DNA of 64,000 bases from Paracoccaceae bacterium (lineage in GTDB: Bacteria > Pseudomonadota > Alphaproteobacteria > Rhodobacterales > Rhodobacteraceae): NCBI GenBank assembly GCA_029243395.1, contig JAQWSE010000011.1, forward strand, positions 1 through 64,000. Reading direction: 5' to 3'. Under the pieces are notes generated by a model. That model was not told where the DNA came from and searched no databases. It worked only from the letters and a program-made list of their open reading frames with translations. The position numbers and the translations under genes were made by a program. Positions 1 to 9,426 of the stretch are shown here, piece by piece. The stretch's first letter is position 1, and each line of letters starts with the position of its first letter.

Positions 1-1
1 A

Positions 2-1012
2 GGATACTGTGATTCTCCGCTAACTAAACCGAGCCTTTATATTAATAATGGAAACGGGAAATACATTTTAAGGGATGATTTAGTAATTGATAATCGTAAA
101 TTACCTGGTCATTCGTTAGCGCGTCAGAATTTGCTTGCGGACTACAATGGTGATGGACGTTTAGACGTCTACATTGCGGATCATGCTATCGGAAATCATA
201 AAGGAATCCGTGACTCATATTTTTTGTCCCAAGCAGATGGTACCTTGCTTGAGAGCTCAGATACGCATTTAAGTGCTTCTAACTTTGAAGTCTTTGATCA
301 TGGTGCTGCAACCGGTGATATTGATGGTGACGGTGATATCGATGTTGTCATCACAGATACGGAGAAAGGTGTTAAGATACATTGTCTCCGTAATGATGGT
401 ACGGGGTATTTGAAAAAAAGGCAGTGTGGCTCCATTTTTGCCTTTGGCATTGAGCTCGCAGACATTGATAATGATGGTGATTTAGACTTAATTCACGCGG
501 CGCATGAATTCTTTAACTGGAATGGTAATTGGAAAACCGGTGTAGCATTAAATAACGGACGAGGTTCATTCTCTTATCGCCGTATTTCACTTCCCATGAA
601 TGCAAAATGGGGAACAATACCCGAAGTTAGCGCATGGGATTTGGATACTGATGGTGATCAGGATATTGTCATCTCGCGTGCTGGTGAGCTTTATGTAGGT
701 ACTGCAATTGAAGTCTTAGAAAACCTTGGTAATAATAAATTTGACTCTAAACTTTACGAATTATCTGTGGCACCACCTTCTTTCAAAACAAAGTCGGAGG
801 GCAATGAATGGAATACATTTATTGAGGCTATTAAATTTACGGATGTAGATGGTGATGCTGATACTGATATTATGTTGATCAATAATGGAAACGCAAAGCT
901 TCCTGCGTCATCTTACTTGAGAAATGACGGTGGTATGTCGTTCTTGTTTGTCAAAGGTGGCAAGGGTTCTAAAATCAAAAAACTTTCGAATAGTGCATTT
1001 GTTGGAAGGTAA
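2..1012 (+). CDS. FG-GAP/VCBS repeat protein, 5' partial
   Basis: The reading frame is open to the left edge of the window, so the true start lies outside; an internal TTG at 131 is not a credible start. The visible 336 residues carry at least five calcium-binding FG-GAP/VCBS-type repeats, each with an Asp-rich loop of the DxDGDGDxD kind, near bases 140, 315, 460, 635 and 840. Such repeats fold as blades of a beta-propeller, bind Ca2+ and usually belong to secreted or surface proteins (family knowledge). There is no membrane segment or sorting signal in the visible C-terminal part. The ligand is unknown. It ends with TAA, and no gene follows on this strand before 1554. Confidence 0.85.
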   Translation, partial: GYCDSPLTKPSLYINNGNGKYILRDDLVIDNRKLPGHSLARQNLLADYNGDGRLDVYIADHAIGNHKGIRDSYFLSQADGTLLESSDTHLSASNFEVFDHGAATGDIDGDGDIDVVITDTEKGVKIHCLRNDGTGYLKKRQCGSIFAFGIELADIDNDGDLDLIHAAHEFFNWNGNWKTGVALNNGRGSFSYRRISLPMNAKWGTIPEVSAWDLDTDGDQDIVISRAGELYVGTAIEVLENLGNNKFDSKLYELSVAPPSFKTKSEGNEWNTFIEAIKFTDVDGDADTDIMLINNGNAKLPASSYLRNDGGMSFLFVKGGKGSKIKKLSNSAFVGR

Positions 1013-1120
1013 ATCCCACTTATTTTCGAAGGTTGTCTAAAACGATTTAAGAAAGATAGTCATCGTCATGAAATGTAAAAAATTGTTTATCTAATTATTT
1101 ATACATTTTTAATGTTTTAG

Positions 1121-1140
1121 GACAGGCTAGGGCTCCTGTC
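1121..1140. terminator. Short hairpin, possible weak terminator
   Basis: Perfect 6-bp inverted repeat GACAGG / CCTGTC with an 8-base loop, flanked by TTTTAG and AAAA. It lies between the VCBS gene and the 3' end of tRNA-Cys, where transcripts from both sides could stop. There is no clean U-run on either strand, so the call is weak. Confidence 0.3.
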
Positions 1141-1264
1141 AAAAGCTGGATTCTCTATTTCTCTTTTGAACTACTGGCATTCCCCAGGAATTAATCAACA
1201 AAGTGTCTGCTGATTGTGTATGAGGTATTATTGTAAAACTAATCGCATTAGTGATTGATTTTAT

Positions 1265-1338
1265 TGGAGGCGTGTACGTGAATCGAACACGTGTACACGG
1301 ATTTGCAATCCGCTGCATCACCACTCTGCCAACACGCC
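1265..1338 (-). tRNA. tRNA-Cys (GCA)
   Basis: Read on the minus strand it folds as a cloverleaf: acceptor GGCGTGT (1332-1338) pairs with ACACGCC (1269-1275), the anticodon stem GCGGA/TCCGT encloses loop TTGCAAA with anticodon GCA, and the T loop is TTCGATT. The discriminator is U73, as expected for tRNA-Cys, and CCA is encoded. It stands alone between two protein genes. Confidence 0.95.
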
Positions 1339-1553
1339 TGAATTGTAACTTGGTAAGTAATAACAATTGGTAACACAAATACAAGCCTTAGCCAAAAATA
1401 TTTCCACCATTTGATCTAAGAAATCACCTTTGATATATCTCATAGGGTAAACAGGTATTTGATCCATATTAATTCTTTAATTGTTGAGGTTGATTGATAC
1501 TGGATTACACATATGGCATAACGGCTTTATTAATTTTTTTATTAGGAGATTCG

Positions 1554-2204
1554 ATGGCTAATTTTTCCGATACAAGAAGGGAAATGATTGATTGCCAAAT
1601 CAGAACTGCAGATGTGACAAACTATTCAATATTAAAAGCTATGTCAAATGTCGCTCGTGAGAAATTCGTTCCCAAAAATCTTCAGTCAGTGGCATACAGT
1701 GAAACTAACCTTAATGTAGGACTCGGTAGATATTTACTAGAACCAAGGATTTTTGCAAAAATGTTAGAGTTACTTAATGTGACAGCTAGAGATTTGGTTT
1801 TAGATGTCGCTCCAGGTTATGGTTATTCATCGGCGGTTCTTGCGGGGATGGCGGAAGCTGTGGTTGCAGTAGAAAATAAATATTTTGCAGAAGAGTCTCA
1901 AAAAATCTTAATTAAAGAAGCAATAGATAATGCTGTGGTATATGAAGGGATACTTACTGCTGGTTTAGGTCAGGAGGAGTCAGTTGATGCTATTATTATT
2001 CAGGGAGGAATAGAAGAATTTCCCTCTGAGCTCGAAAAGCAAGTTAAGATTGGTGGTCGAGTGATCGCGATATTTATTGACGGTGTAAGAGGAGCATGTT
2101 GGAAAGGGTTAAGAACAGAAACAGGAATTGATTGGAATTTCGGTTTCAATGCGTTGGTTCCTGTCCTAGAAGATTTTACTAAGAAAAAAGAGTTTATATT
2201 CTAA
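1554..2204 (+). CDS. pcm: Protein-L-isoaspartate O-methyltransferase family protein
   Basis: 216-residue SAM-dependent methyltransferase of the isoaspartyl-repair family. The start MANFSDTRR at 1554 is chosen over an upstream in-frame TTG because AGGAG sits 5 bases before this ATG and family members begin here. The N-terminal part (MIDCQIRT..D, then REKFVP and VAYS near residues 20-60) matches the family, and motif I of the SAM fold is VLDVAPGYGYSSAVLAG (about residues 82-98). The usual enzyme repairs isoaspartate in aged proteins in the cytoplasm. The copy placed before tolC in alphaproteobacteria is a divergent paralogue, so its substrate is uncertain. It is followed 45 bases later by tolC on the same strand. 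Confidence 0.85.
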   Translation: MANFSDTRREMIDCQIRTADVTNYSILKAMSNVAREKFVPKNLQSVAYSETNLNVGLGRYLLEPRIFAKMLELLNVTARDLVLDVAPGYGYSSAVLAGMAEAVVAVENKYFAEESQKILIKEAIDNAVVYEGILTAGLGQEESVDAIIIQGGIEEFPSELEKQVKIGGRVIAIFIDGVRGACWKGLRTETGIDWNFGFNALVPVLEDFTKKKEFIF

Positions 2205-2249
2205 TTGGTAATAAGGATTGTGATATTTTAACATGAATAGTAAAGATAA

Positions 2250-3542
2250 ATGAAGAAGTTTAGTAAATATTTGGCAAATTTGATGACTCATCTAGTGATC
2301 ATCGGATTGTCGTTCCCGGCTGCAAGTGATACCTTGGATGAAATATTGCAACTTACATATTCAAGTAATAGGCAACTCGTTTTGACAAGGGCCCACTTAG
2401 CTTCACAAAGAGATGCTATTAAGTTGGCTATTTCCGATTTGGGTATTAGTGTTTCCACAGATTTTAATGGTTCAAGGGATTGGAATCTTAAATTAGGATC
2501 ACAGGCGGATAGTTTTTCAGCTTCATTGATAGGTCGTTATACACTATCAGATGGAAGGAGATCTAAGAATAAAATAGCTCTTGAGGAGTATACTCTGGTT
2601 AAGGCTAAGCATCAGCTTGAAGACTTAGAGCAAAAAGTACTCTTAGAAACTATAAATACATATCTTAATATTCTGCGTGATCAAAAATTTGTTGCATTAA
2701 GTAAAGGAAATGTTGCTGTACTTCAGCGTCAATTTGAAGAAATAAAAGACAGATTTAATCTTGGGGAAGTTACTAGAACAGATGTTGCTCAGGCAGAATC
2801 AGCGCTAGCATCTGCCAAGGCAAATTTGACAGCAAAAAAAGGTGCACTGGGGGTAACATCAGAAATATTCTTGAGTCAAGTAGGAGTTGTTCCAAACAAT
2901 TTGAAACCAGTAGTAACTCCATTCAAATTACCAAAAAATGTTGAATTGGCAAAAAGAAGAGCGCTGAGACAGCATCCTAAAATACTTTCGGCTACTACTC
3001 TGGAAAAGATGGCAAGTATTTTAATTGATATCCAAAAAGGTGCCAAGAAGCCTTTATTTAGTCTGAAATCCTCTCTGACCAATGGCTTTAATCAATCTTC
3101 AGGAAATTATAATTCTGCTTCAATTAAATTTGAGGGATCAATACCTATTTTTAATGCAGGAAGAATAGATAATGCAGTGAGTCAAGCAGAAAGTAATTTC
3201 AAAGCTGAAAAAGCAAACACTGAATTAGTAAGGAGGAGTGTATTAGAAGAAGTCTCAATAGCGTGGACTACTCTCAAAGTAGCCGAAGCTACAATTGAGG
3301 CTAGAAAAAGACAGATTGAGGCTTCAAAGATTGCTTATGATGGTGTGCTGGTTGAAGAGAAGTTGGGCACTCGAACAACTCTCAATGTCATTAATGCAGA
3401 GCAGGACTTGTTAGATGCTCGTACACAGCTAGCATCTGCGGAAAGAGACCATCTTTATGCGATGTTTGCTGTTTTAGCTTCATCAGGAGATTTAAATATT
3501 AAGCATTTAGGTATTTCAATACCTAAAAGTATAAAAAAATAA
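2250..3542 (+). CDS. tolC: TolC family outer membrane efflux protein
   Basis: 430-residue outer membrane channel of the TolC type, the exit duct for type I secretion and RND efflux. A signal peptide occupies about the first 26 residues (KK, hydrophobic stretch, PAASD). The body has the duplicated long helical architecture: two LxxAxxxNxxL-like segments, with long coiled-coil helices at about residues 120-200 and 300-380. The motif GxxTRTDVAQAE (near residue 175) and its counterpart GTRTTLNVINAEQDL (near 375) are TolC hallmarks. Length agrees with the family. The start ATG has only a weak ribosome binding site. It lies in the pcm-tolC-popZ-valS order seen in many alphaproteobacteria. Confidence 0.93.
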   Translation: MKKFSKYLANLMTHLVIIGLSFPAASDTLDEILQLTYSSNRQLVLTRAHLASQRDAIKLAISDLGISVSTDFNGSRDWNLKLGSQADSFSASLIGRYTLSDGRRSKNKIALEEYTLVKAKHQLEDLEQKVLLETINTYLNILRDQKFVALSKGNVAVLQRQFEEIKDRFNLGEVTRTDVAQAESALASAKANLTAKKGALGVTSEIFLSQVGVVPNNLKPVVTPFKLPKNVELAKRRALRQHPKILSATTLEKMASILIDIQKGAKKPLFSLKSSLTNGFNQSSGNYNSASIKFEGSIPIFNAGRIDNAVSQAESNFKAEKANTELVRRSVLEEVSIAWTTLKVAEATIEARKRQIEASKIAYDGVLVEEKLGTRTTLNVINAEQDLLDARTQLASAERDHLYAMFAVLASSGDLNIKHLGISIPKSIKK

Positions 3543-3603
3543 AAAAAATTTAACATAGAGCATTGAACATATTCGCAACTATTTTTAAGGAATTGGTGTA
3601 TCT

Positions 3604-3981
3604 TTGCAAGAAGATGCTGCATTGACCAAAGAAGAGAAGACAGATCAAATGCCAGATGAAAAGCAAGACAAAATCAGGCCGAACAAGGAAGGACCAGCCA
3701 GGAGCAAGAAGACCGGAAAAGAGAATGTTGAGAAGGAATTAGATCTCTCTGCGACCTTAGAGGAAGTAAAGGGATTTTTAAAGTCTGAAATAGATAGGGA
3801 AGATTTGAAAAAGAGCAACTCTAAGACCATACTTTACCTGCAAGAAGATCAAATCATTTCACCAGAAAAAAATAGCCTCAGAGAAATATTGGCAGCAAAT
3901 GAATTTTCAGCGTTGAAAAAAATGATACGAGATGTGGTCTTAGAAGAGCTGGATAATAGGGAAAAGAGTAACAAAAAGTAA
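3604..3981 (+). CDS. Small charged protein at the popZ (DUF2497) position
   Basis: 125 residues from a TTG at 3604; the next possible start is ATG at 3649. The protein is highly charged, rich in Lys and Glu, with no membrane segment. Its last 35 residues form a predicted amphipathic helix (LREILAANEFSALKKM then IRDVVLEELD). In many alphaproteobacteria the gene between tolC and valS encodes PopZ/DUF2497, the polar organising protein that anchors the chromosome origin at the cell pole: acidic, disordered, with an oligomerising helical C-terminus. Architecture and position fit PopZ, but the canonical N-terminal signature is not obvious, so this is a positional inference. AAGG lies 13 bases before the TTG, which is a long spacing. 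Confidence 0.5.
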   Translation: MQEDAALTKEEKTDQMPDEKQDKIRPNKEGPARSKKTGKENVEKELDLSATLEEVKGFLKSEIDREDLKKSNSKTILYLQEDQIISPEKNSLREILAANEFSALKKMIRDVVLEELDNREKSNKK

Positions 3982-4242
3982 AAGTATTTTTTGTTGAGAC
4001 GAATTCCTTTCTATAAATTAAAAGTTCTTTAAATTTGAAAATCGCAATTTAGTTTTGGAAACCTAAGTTCATAACCCCTAGGAAAATTAAAATTAAGATC
4101 TGATACATTAGGGGCGTGAAAAAATTAGTTGTAGTTTAATCACATACGAGGCACAGCCAAATTCGGTTGTAAATATATTCTAGTCTTTACATTTAGATGT
4201 TTAAATTTTTTTTTAAGAGGGTTAAAAAACTAAGGAGATTAA

Positions 4243-6960
4243 GTGAGTTTTATGGAAATGGAAAGAACTTTTAATTCCCAAGAAGTTGAGAAACGCCTTA
4301 TAAGAATCTGGCAAGAGTCAAATGTTTTTGCAGCAGGAGCTAATGCTGAGTCAGGTAAGGGTACATTTTCAATAGTGATTCCTCCACCCAATGTTACGGG
4401 AAATTTGCATATGGGGCATGCATTCAACAATACCATTCAAGATATATTGGTTCGATGGCACAGGATGCGAGGATTTGATACTTTGTGGCAACCTGGACAA
4501 GATCATGCTGGAATTGCAACGCAAATGGTGGTCGAAAGGGAACTCCAGAAGAATGAAAATCTAAGTAGAGAGAAATTAGGAAGGGAGGAATTTCTTAAAA
4601 AGGTTTGGGAATGGAAGGAGGAAAGTGGTGGTGCTATAATTGAGCAACTGAAAAGGCTTGGAGCCTCATGTGATTGGCAAAGAAATAGATTTACTATGGA
4701 CGAGGCCTTTCACAAATCAGTACTCACAGCATTTGTGGAAATGTACAACGCGGGTCATATCTATAGGGGAGAAAGGTTGGTTAATTGGGACCCTCACTTT
4801 AAAACTGCTATTTCTGATTTGGAAGTTGAAAATATTGAGGTGGATGGTCATTTCTGGCACATCAAATATCCACTAACGAATGGAGAAAAATATGAGTATG
4901 TTACGCGAGATGTGGATGGAAAAGTAGTTTCTAGTGAGCTACGTGATTATATATCTATAGCAACTACTAGACCAGAAACAATGCTAGGTGATGGTGCAGT
5001 TGCAGTTCACCCTGAAGATGATCGTTATAAGCACATAATTGGTAAGCATGTTATATTGCCTTTAACTGATCGGCACATACCTATAATTGGGGATGAATAT
5101 CCAGATCCTAATTTTGGATCTGGTGCAGTAAAAATTACTGGTGCTCACGATTTTAATGATTACGAGGTGGCCAAGAGACATGGGCTTGAGTTTTTCATTT
5201 TGATGGATGAAGCCGGTAAAATGGTAAAAGCCGATTATGTCCCAAGTAAGTATAGGGGACTTGATAGGTTTGATGCCCGTGAGGAAATCGTCAAAGATTT
5301 GGAGAGTGAGGGGTTACTCTTAGACGTCGAACAAAAAAAGATAGTGCAACCTTTTGGGGATAGATCAAAAGTAGTCGTGGAGCCATATTTAACAAAACAA
5401 TGGTTCGTAAATGCCAATGCAATAGTGGAACCGGCTATAAAGGCTGTTAAAGATGGAAGGACACAAATTTTTCCAGAACGAGATACGAAAACCTATTTCA
5501 ATTGGTTGGAGAATATAGAACCGTGGTGTATAAGTCGCCAGTTATGGTGGGGGCATCAAATCCCAGTTTGGTATGATGAAGATGGAAATCAGTATTGTGC
5601 AATTTCGGAGAAAGAAGCTAGGAGAACTGCAGGACAAAAGAAATTGGTTAGAGATCCTGATGTTCTTGACACGTGGTTTTCTTCTGGTTTGTGGCCCATT
5701 GGTACTATGGGTTGGCCAAATGAGACAGCAGAATTAGAAAGATATTTTCCTACCAATGTCTTAGTTACTGGTTTTGATATTTTATTCTTTTGGGTTGCAA
5801 GAATGATGATGATGCAACTGGCGTTGGTCGACCAAGTGCCATTCCAAAAAGTTTATGTTCATGCTCTTGTTCGGGATGAAAAAGGTAAAAAAATGTCCAA
5901 ATCCCTGGGGAATGTGTTGGATCCGCTGGATTTAATAGATGAATATGGAGCGGATGCAGTTAGGTTTAGCCTTGCTTCGATGGCTGTAATGGGAAGAGAC
6001 ATTAAACTCTCCACTGATCGCGTGGTGGGATATAGAAACTTTGGAACAAAGATTTGGAATGCGGCAAGGTATGGTAATATTAATTCTTGTATAAGTTGTA
6101 CCAAATTTGATCCTCGCACTGTGCGTAATACGCTTAACAGGTGGATCATTGGAGAAACAGTGAGAGTAAAAACGGAAGTAGATAAATCTCTTCAGATGTT
6201 TCGATTTAATGACGTTGCAAATTCTTTGTATAGGCATGTTTGGGGACAGTTTTGCGACTGGTACTTAGAATTTTCTAAACCACTACTATCTGGAAATGAA
6301 GCAGAATTAAGAGCTGAGACCCAAAGCACTTTTGCTTGGGTATTGGATCAGTGCCTTATAATGCTACATCCCATAATGCCGTTTATTACGGAGGAAATCT
6401 GGGGTAAGACTGGAGTTCGAGAAAATCTGATAGTTCACCAGGCTTGGCCAGAATTCACGCTAAAGAATCTTTGGGATCAAGAGGCTCATAATGAAATAAG
6501 CTGGATAATTGATCTTGTTGAAGAAATTCGTTCGGTAAGAGTAGAGATGAATATTCCAGCAGGAATGAAGATAAGCATGCAAATATTTAAGATAAACTCG
6601 AAGGAGTCAGGGTTTTTGTCAAGAAATGAGATTTTTGTTAAGCAATTAGGTCGTATAGAACAGATAGAACATGTAAATAAAATCCAAGATGGATCAATTA
6701 GTATTGCAATCCCTGGGGCTGAATTTTGTTTTCCTTTAACGGGTGTAATTGATGTGTCAAACGAGAAATTGAGATTGGAAAAAAAATTACAAAAATTGCA
6801 ATCTGAATACGACATGTTGAAGAAGAAGCTTCAAAATGAAAAATTTTTAACTCATGCGCCTAAGGAAGTTGTTGAGGATATTAAGGTTCGGTCTGCAACG
6901 TTACTTTCAGAAATGAAGAAAAAAAAGTTAGCTCTTTCTCGGTTAGCGGAGTTAAGTTGA
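4243..6960 (+). CDS. valS: Valine--tRNA ligase
   Basis: 905-residue class I aminoacyl-tRNA synthetase that charges tRNA-Val and edits misactivated threonine. The start is GTG at 4243, with AAGGAG five bases upstream. The HIGH-type motif is PPPNVTGNLHMGHA (His-Met-Gly-His near residue 56). The KMSKS loop is KKMSKSLGN near residue 550, and the editing (CP1) domain with TTRPETMLGD is near residue 245. The C-terminus is a Lys/Leu-rich coiled coil (about 845-905), the tRNA-binding arm typical of ValRS. Length is normal. It is preceded by 261 bases without a gene and followed after 4 bases by an aminotransferase gene, probably co-transcribed. Confidence 0.98.
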   Translation: MSFMEMERTFNSQEVEKRLIRIWQESNVFAAGANAESGKGTFSIVIPPPNVTGNLHMGHAFNNTIQDILVRWHRMRGFDTLWQPGQDHAGIATQMVVERELQKNENLSREKLGREEFLKKVWEWKEESGGAIIEQLKRLGASCDWQRNRFTMDEAFHKSVLTAFVEMYNAGHIYRGERLVNWDPHFKTAISDLEVENIEVDGHFWHIKYPLTNGEKYEYVTRDVDGKVVSSELRDYISIATTRPETMLGDGAVAVHPEDDRYKHIIGKHVILPLTDRHIPIIGDEYPDPNFGSGAVKITGAHDFNDYEVAKRHGLEFFILMDEAGKMVKADYVPSKYRGLDRFDAREEIVKDLESEGLLLDVEQKKIVQPFGDRSKVVVEPYLTKQWFVNANAIVEPAIKAVKDGRTQIFPERDTKTYFNWLENIEPWCISRQLWWGHQIPVWYDEDGNQYCAISEKEARRTAGQKKLVRDPDVLDTWFSSGLWPIGTMGWPNETAELERYFPTNVLVTGFDILFFWVARMMMMQLALVDQVPFQKVYVHALVRDEKGKKMSKSLGNVLDPLDLIDEYGADAVRFSLASMAVMGRDIKLSTDRVVGYRNFGTKIWNAARYGNINSCISCTKFDPRTVRNTLNRWIIGETVRVKTEVDKSLQMFRFNDVANSLYRHVWGQFCDWYLEFSKPLLSGNEAELRAETQSTFAWVLDQCLIMLHPIMPFITEEIWGKTGVRENLIVHQAWPEFTLKNLWDQEAHNEISWIIDLVEEIRSVRVEMNIPAGMKISMQIFKINSKESGFLSRNEIFVKQLGRIEQIEHVNKIQDGSISIAIPGAEFCFPLTGVIDVSNEKLRLEKKLQKLQSEYDMLKKKLQNEKFLTHAPKEVVEDIKVRSATLLSEMKKKKLALSRLAELS

Positions 6961-6964
6961 TACT

Positions 6965-8065
6965 ATGGTCAAATATACAGATTTGATAAATAGTTTGTCT
7001 GCCGGGGTGCCATTTGTTGGACCGGAAACCCAAGAAAGATCATTGGGCTTTGAGTTTGAGACCCGTTTGGGGGCTAATGAGAGTGTTTTTGGTCCATCGG
7101 AAAAAGCTATAAAAGCTATGCAAAAGGTGGCAACTACGGATGTATGGAAATATGGGGACCCAGAAAATCTTGAACTTCGGGATGCTATAGCAAACAAAAT
7201 GAATGCAAGCCGACATAATATTGTGATTGGGGAAGGCATTGATGCATTGTTAGGCCACTTGGTTAGACTTACTGTTGAATCTGGAGTTAAGGTTATAACT
7301 TCGCTTGGCGCATATCCAACCTTTAATTATCACGTCAAAGGCTTTGGAGGTGAGTTGATTTTCGTTCCTTATCAAAACGATCGCGAGGATTTAGAATCCT
7401 TAGTAGATGCGGCAACTAAACATGGCGCAAAATTAATTTATTTTGCAAATCCTGATAATCCAATGGGGACAATTAATTCAGCAGAAAAAATTGAGAAAAT
7501 AATAAAGAGAATTCCAGAAGATTGTATTTTATGTCTCGATGAAGCTTATGTAGATTTTCTTTCGGATCAGTTTATTCCCAAAATAGATATTGAGAATCCG
7601 CAGGTTTTGCGGTTTAGGACCTTTTCTAAAGCATATGGATTAGCAGGAGCTAGAATTGGATTTGCATTCGGTGCAAGGGAATTAATTAAGAATTTTGATA
7701 AAATCAGAAACCATTTTGGTGTTAATAAAATTGCACAAACTGGAGCTTTGGTAGCATTAAGGGATGAAATCCACTTAAGGGACGTTAAAGAAAGAGTAAA
7801 ACTTGCAAAAGGCCAAATTGAAAAAATTGCGATTGACAATGATTTATCCACCATCAAGTCATTTACGAACTTTGTTGCAGTTGATTGTGGAAAGGGAGGG
7901 CAGTATGCCACTAAGATCCTGCAAAACCTTATTAAGCGTCGCGTATTTGTAAGAATGCCTTCGGTGGAACCACTAAACAGATGTATACGTGTTACTGTAG
8001 GAGAGGTAAAAGATCTGGCTTATTTTGCAGATCAATTGCCTCTAGTATTAAAGGAGACTCTTTAG
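6965..8065 (+). CDS. Histidinol-phosphate aminotransferase family PLP enzyme
   Basis: 366-residue fold-type I (class I/II) aminotransferase of the HisC-like subfamily. The PLP lysine is in FSKAYGLAGARIGFAFG (Lys about 222). NPDNPMGT (about 160) and LDEAYVDF (about 185) are the cofactor-contacting segments of this family. HisC transfers the amino group from glutamate to imidazole-acetol phosphate in histidine synthesis, but close relatives act on aromatic or other amino acids, and no his genes are nearby, so the substrate is not assigned. It starts 4 bases after the valS stop. Its 3' end overlaps the convergent serine-glyoxylate aminotransferase gene by 4 bases. Confidence 0.85.
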   Translation: MVKYTDLINSLSAGVPFVGPETQERSLGFEFETRLGANESVFGPSEKAIKAMQKVATTDVWKYGDPENLELRDAIANKMNASRHNIVIGEGIDALLGHLVRLTVESGVKVITSLGAYPTFNYHVKGFGGELIFVPYQNDREDLESLVDAATKHGAKLIYFANPDNPMGTINSAEKIEKIIKRIPEDCILCLDEAYVDFLSDQFIPKIDIENPQVLRFRTFSKAYGLAGARIGFAFGARELIKNFDKIRNHFGVNKIAQTGALVALRDEIHLRDVKERVKLAKGQIEKIAIDNDLSTIKSFTNFVAVDCGKGGQYATKILQNLIKRRVFVRMPSVEPLNRCIRVTVGEVKDLAYFADQLPLVLKETL

Positions 8066-9309
8066 TTTTTTTTGGACCGGAGTTTTTTTACCATAAACTC
8101 AGTAGCAGCATTAACACCACCAGGTGTAAAAGGGATATTTTCTTTTTCCAATCCAGCTTCTAGAAGGCTTAAAACACCAAGGATCATATGTGGATTCAAA
8201 TGACCCATGTGGCCTATTCTGAAGACTGACCGACCTTCTAGGAGTTCTCTCGAGGAAAAACCGATTCCAACTCCTAAATCGACGCCGCCTTGCTCAGATA
8301 TCCATTCTCTAACCTTACCGAAATCAAATCCCTTTGAAAAAATAGTAGTAACTGCATTTGATCTATGATTTTTATTTTTTATATTTAAAGAAAGAGCTCC
8401 ACCATTTGATCCTAAGTGATCGATACATTCCCAGACCATTCCAGAAAGTATTTCATGCCTATGGAAGACGTTTTCTCTACCTTCTTCTATTAACATATTA
8501 AGGGCCTCTAATTGACCAAATAGTAGGTTGGTCGGTGCCGTTCCAGAAAAGATATCATAGAACCTGGATGGATTTAGGCGTGGTTGCCAATCCCAATACG
8601 GGCTAGTAATTTCATCCTTATTATTAAGAGTTTTTGAATAATCTTGAGCATGTTCATTTACAATGCAGTAAGCAAGACCTGGAGGGGTCATCAAGCCTTT
8701 TTGAGAGGCGGTAATAAGGACATCAACGCCCCAAGGGTCCATTTCAATTCTGTCACAGCCAAAGGAGGCAATAGCATCTACAATTAAAATGGCTGGATGT
8801 TTGGTGATATCAATTGCTTCCCTAAATTCTTGTATCTTATTCTTGCTGGAACTTGATGTATCTGTATGAACCGCAAGAATTCCTTTGATTTTTTTTGATT
8901 TATCATTTTTTAGAATATTTTCAATTTGATTTGGATCAATGATGCTATTGAAACCAACATCTAGGTGAGTTAAATCTAATCCTAATCTTTTTGCAATGAT
9001 GCCCCATTTATGCCCAAAGTGGCCCGTGGAGCAGAGTAAAACCTTGTCATTAGGCCTGAACAAATTTGCTAATGCAGCTTCCCACACGCCATGTCCATTG
9101 GATACGTAAATCACTGTTTTCCCATTGGTGTTTGCAAACTTAGAAATTCCTTCCCTTACTTTTTCAGTAACAACTTCTATTTCCTTGCCATATATGTTTG
9201 GAGCTGGTCGGTTCATGGTCTGTAAAACTCTCTGAGGAATATTTGATGGCCCAGGTATAGCTAAATGTTCTCTGCCATAAGCCAGCTTAAATATTTTTTT
9301 GGTACTCAT
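8062..9309 (-). CDS. Serine--glyoxylate / alanine--glyoxylate aminotransferase family
   Basis: 415-residue class V PLP aminotransferase. The N-terminal LAIPGPSNIPQRVLQTMNRP and the glycine-rich VSNGHGVWEAALANL (about 68-82) are typical of serine-glyoxylate aminotransferase. The PLP lysine is in ASQKGLMTPPGLAY (about residue 204), and the C-terminal FRIGHMGHLNP is conserved. The enzyme moves amino groups between serine or alanine and glyoxylate, as used in the serine cycle, photorespiration-like salvage and glyoxylate detoxification. No other serine-cycle genes are in the window. It faces the HisC-like gene and overlaps it by 4 bases. Upstream lie 117 bases before the divergent phosphatase gene. 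Confidence 0.88.
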   Translation of the reverse strand: MSTKKIFKLAYGREHLAIPGPSNIPQRVLQTMNRPAPNIYGKEIEVVTEKVREGISKFANTNGKTVIYVSNGHGVWEAALANLFRPNDKVLLCSTGHFGHKWGIIAKRLGLDLTHLDVGFNSIIDPNQIENILKNDKSKKIKGILAVHTDTSSSSKNKIQEFREAIDITKHPAILIVDAIASFGCDRIEMDPWGVDVLITASQKGLMTPPGLAYCIVNEHAQDYSKTLNNKDEITSPYWDWQPRLNPSRFYDIFSGTAPTNLLFGQLEALNMLIEEGRENVFHRHEILSGMVWECIDHLGSNGGALSLNIKNKNHRSNAVTTIFSKGFDFGKVREWISEQGGVDLGVGIGFSSRELLEGRSVFRIGHMGHLNPHMILGVLSLLEAGLEKENIPFTPGGVNAATEFMVKKLRSKKN

Positions 9310-9426
9310 TTGCTAAACTTTCCTGCTTGCTGGTTTATTTTATTGAATTCAGGAGAAAGGTTGCCAATTTTTTCTTCAAGGGCTACTTATACCAAAATAG
9401 TTGCAATTTGCTAGGCTGGATTTAAT

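Noticed and set aside
1139-1384. 81-codon minus-strand frame
   Set aside because: It lies over the tRNA-Cys gene and has no protein pattern.
4070-4116. Inverted repeat CCCCTA / TAGGGG before valS as a leader element (T-box-like)
   Set aside because: Only six pairs with a loop of about 30 bases; no T-box specifier or antiterminator bulge, and T-boxes are not expected in this group.
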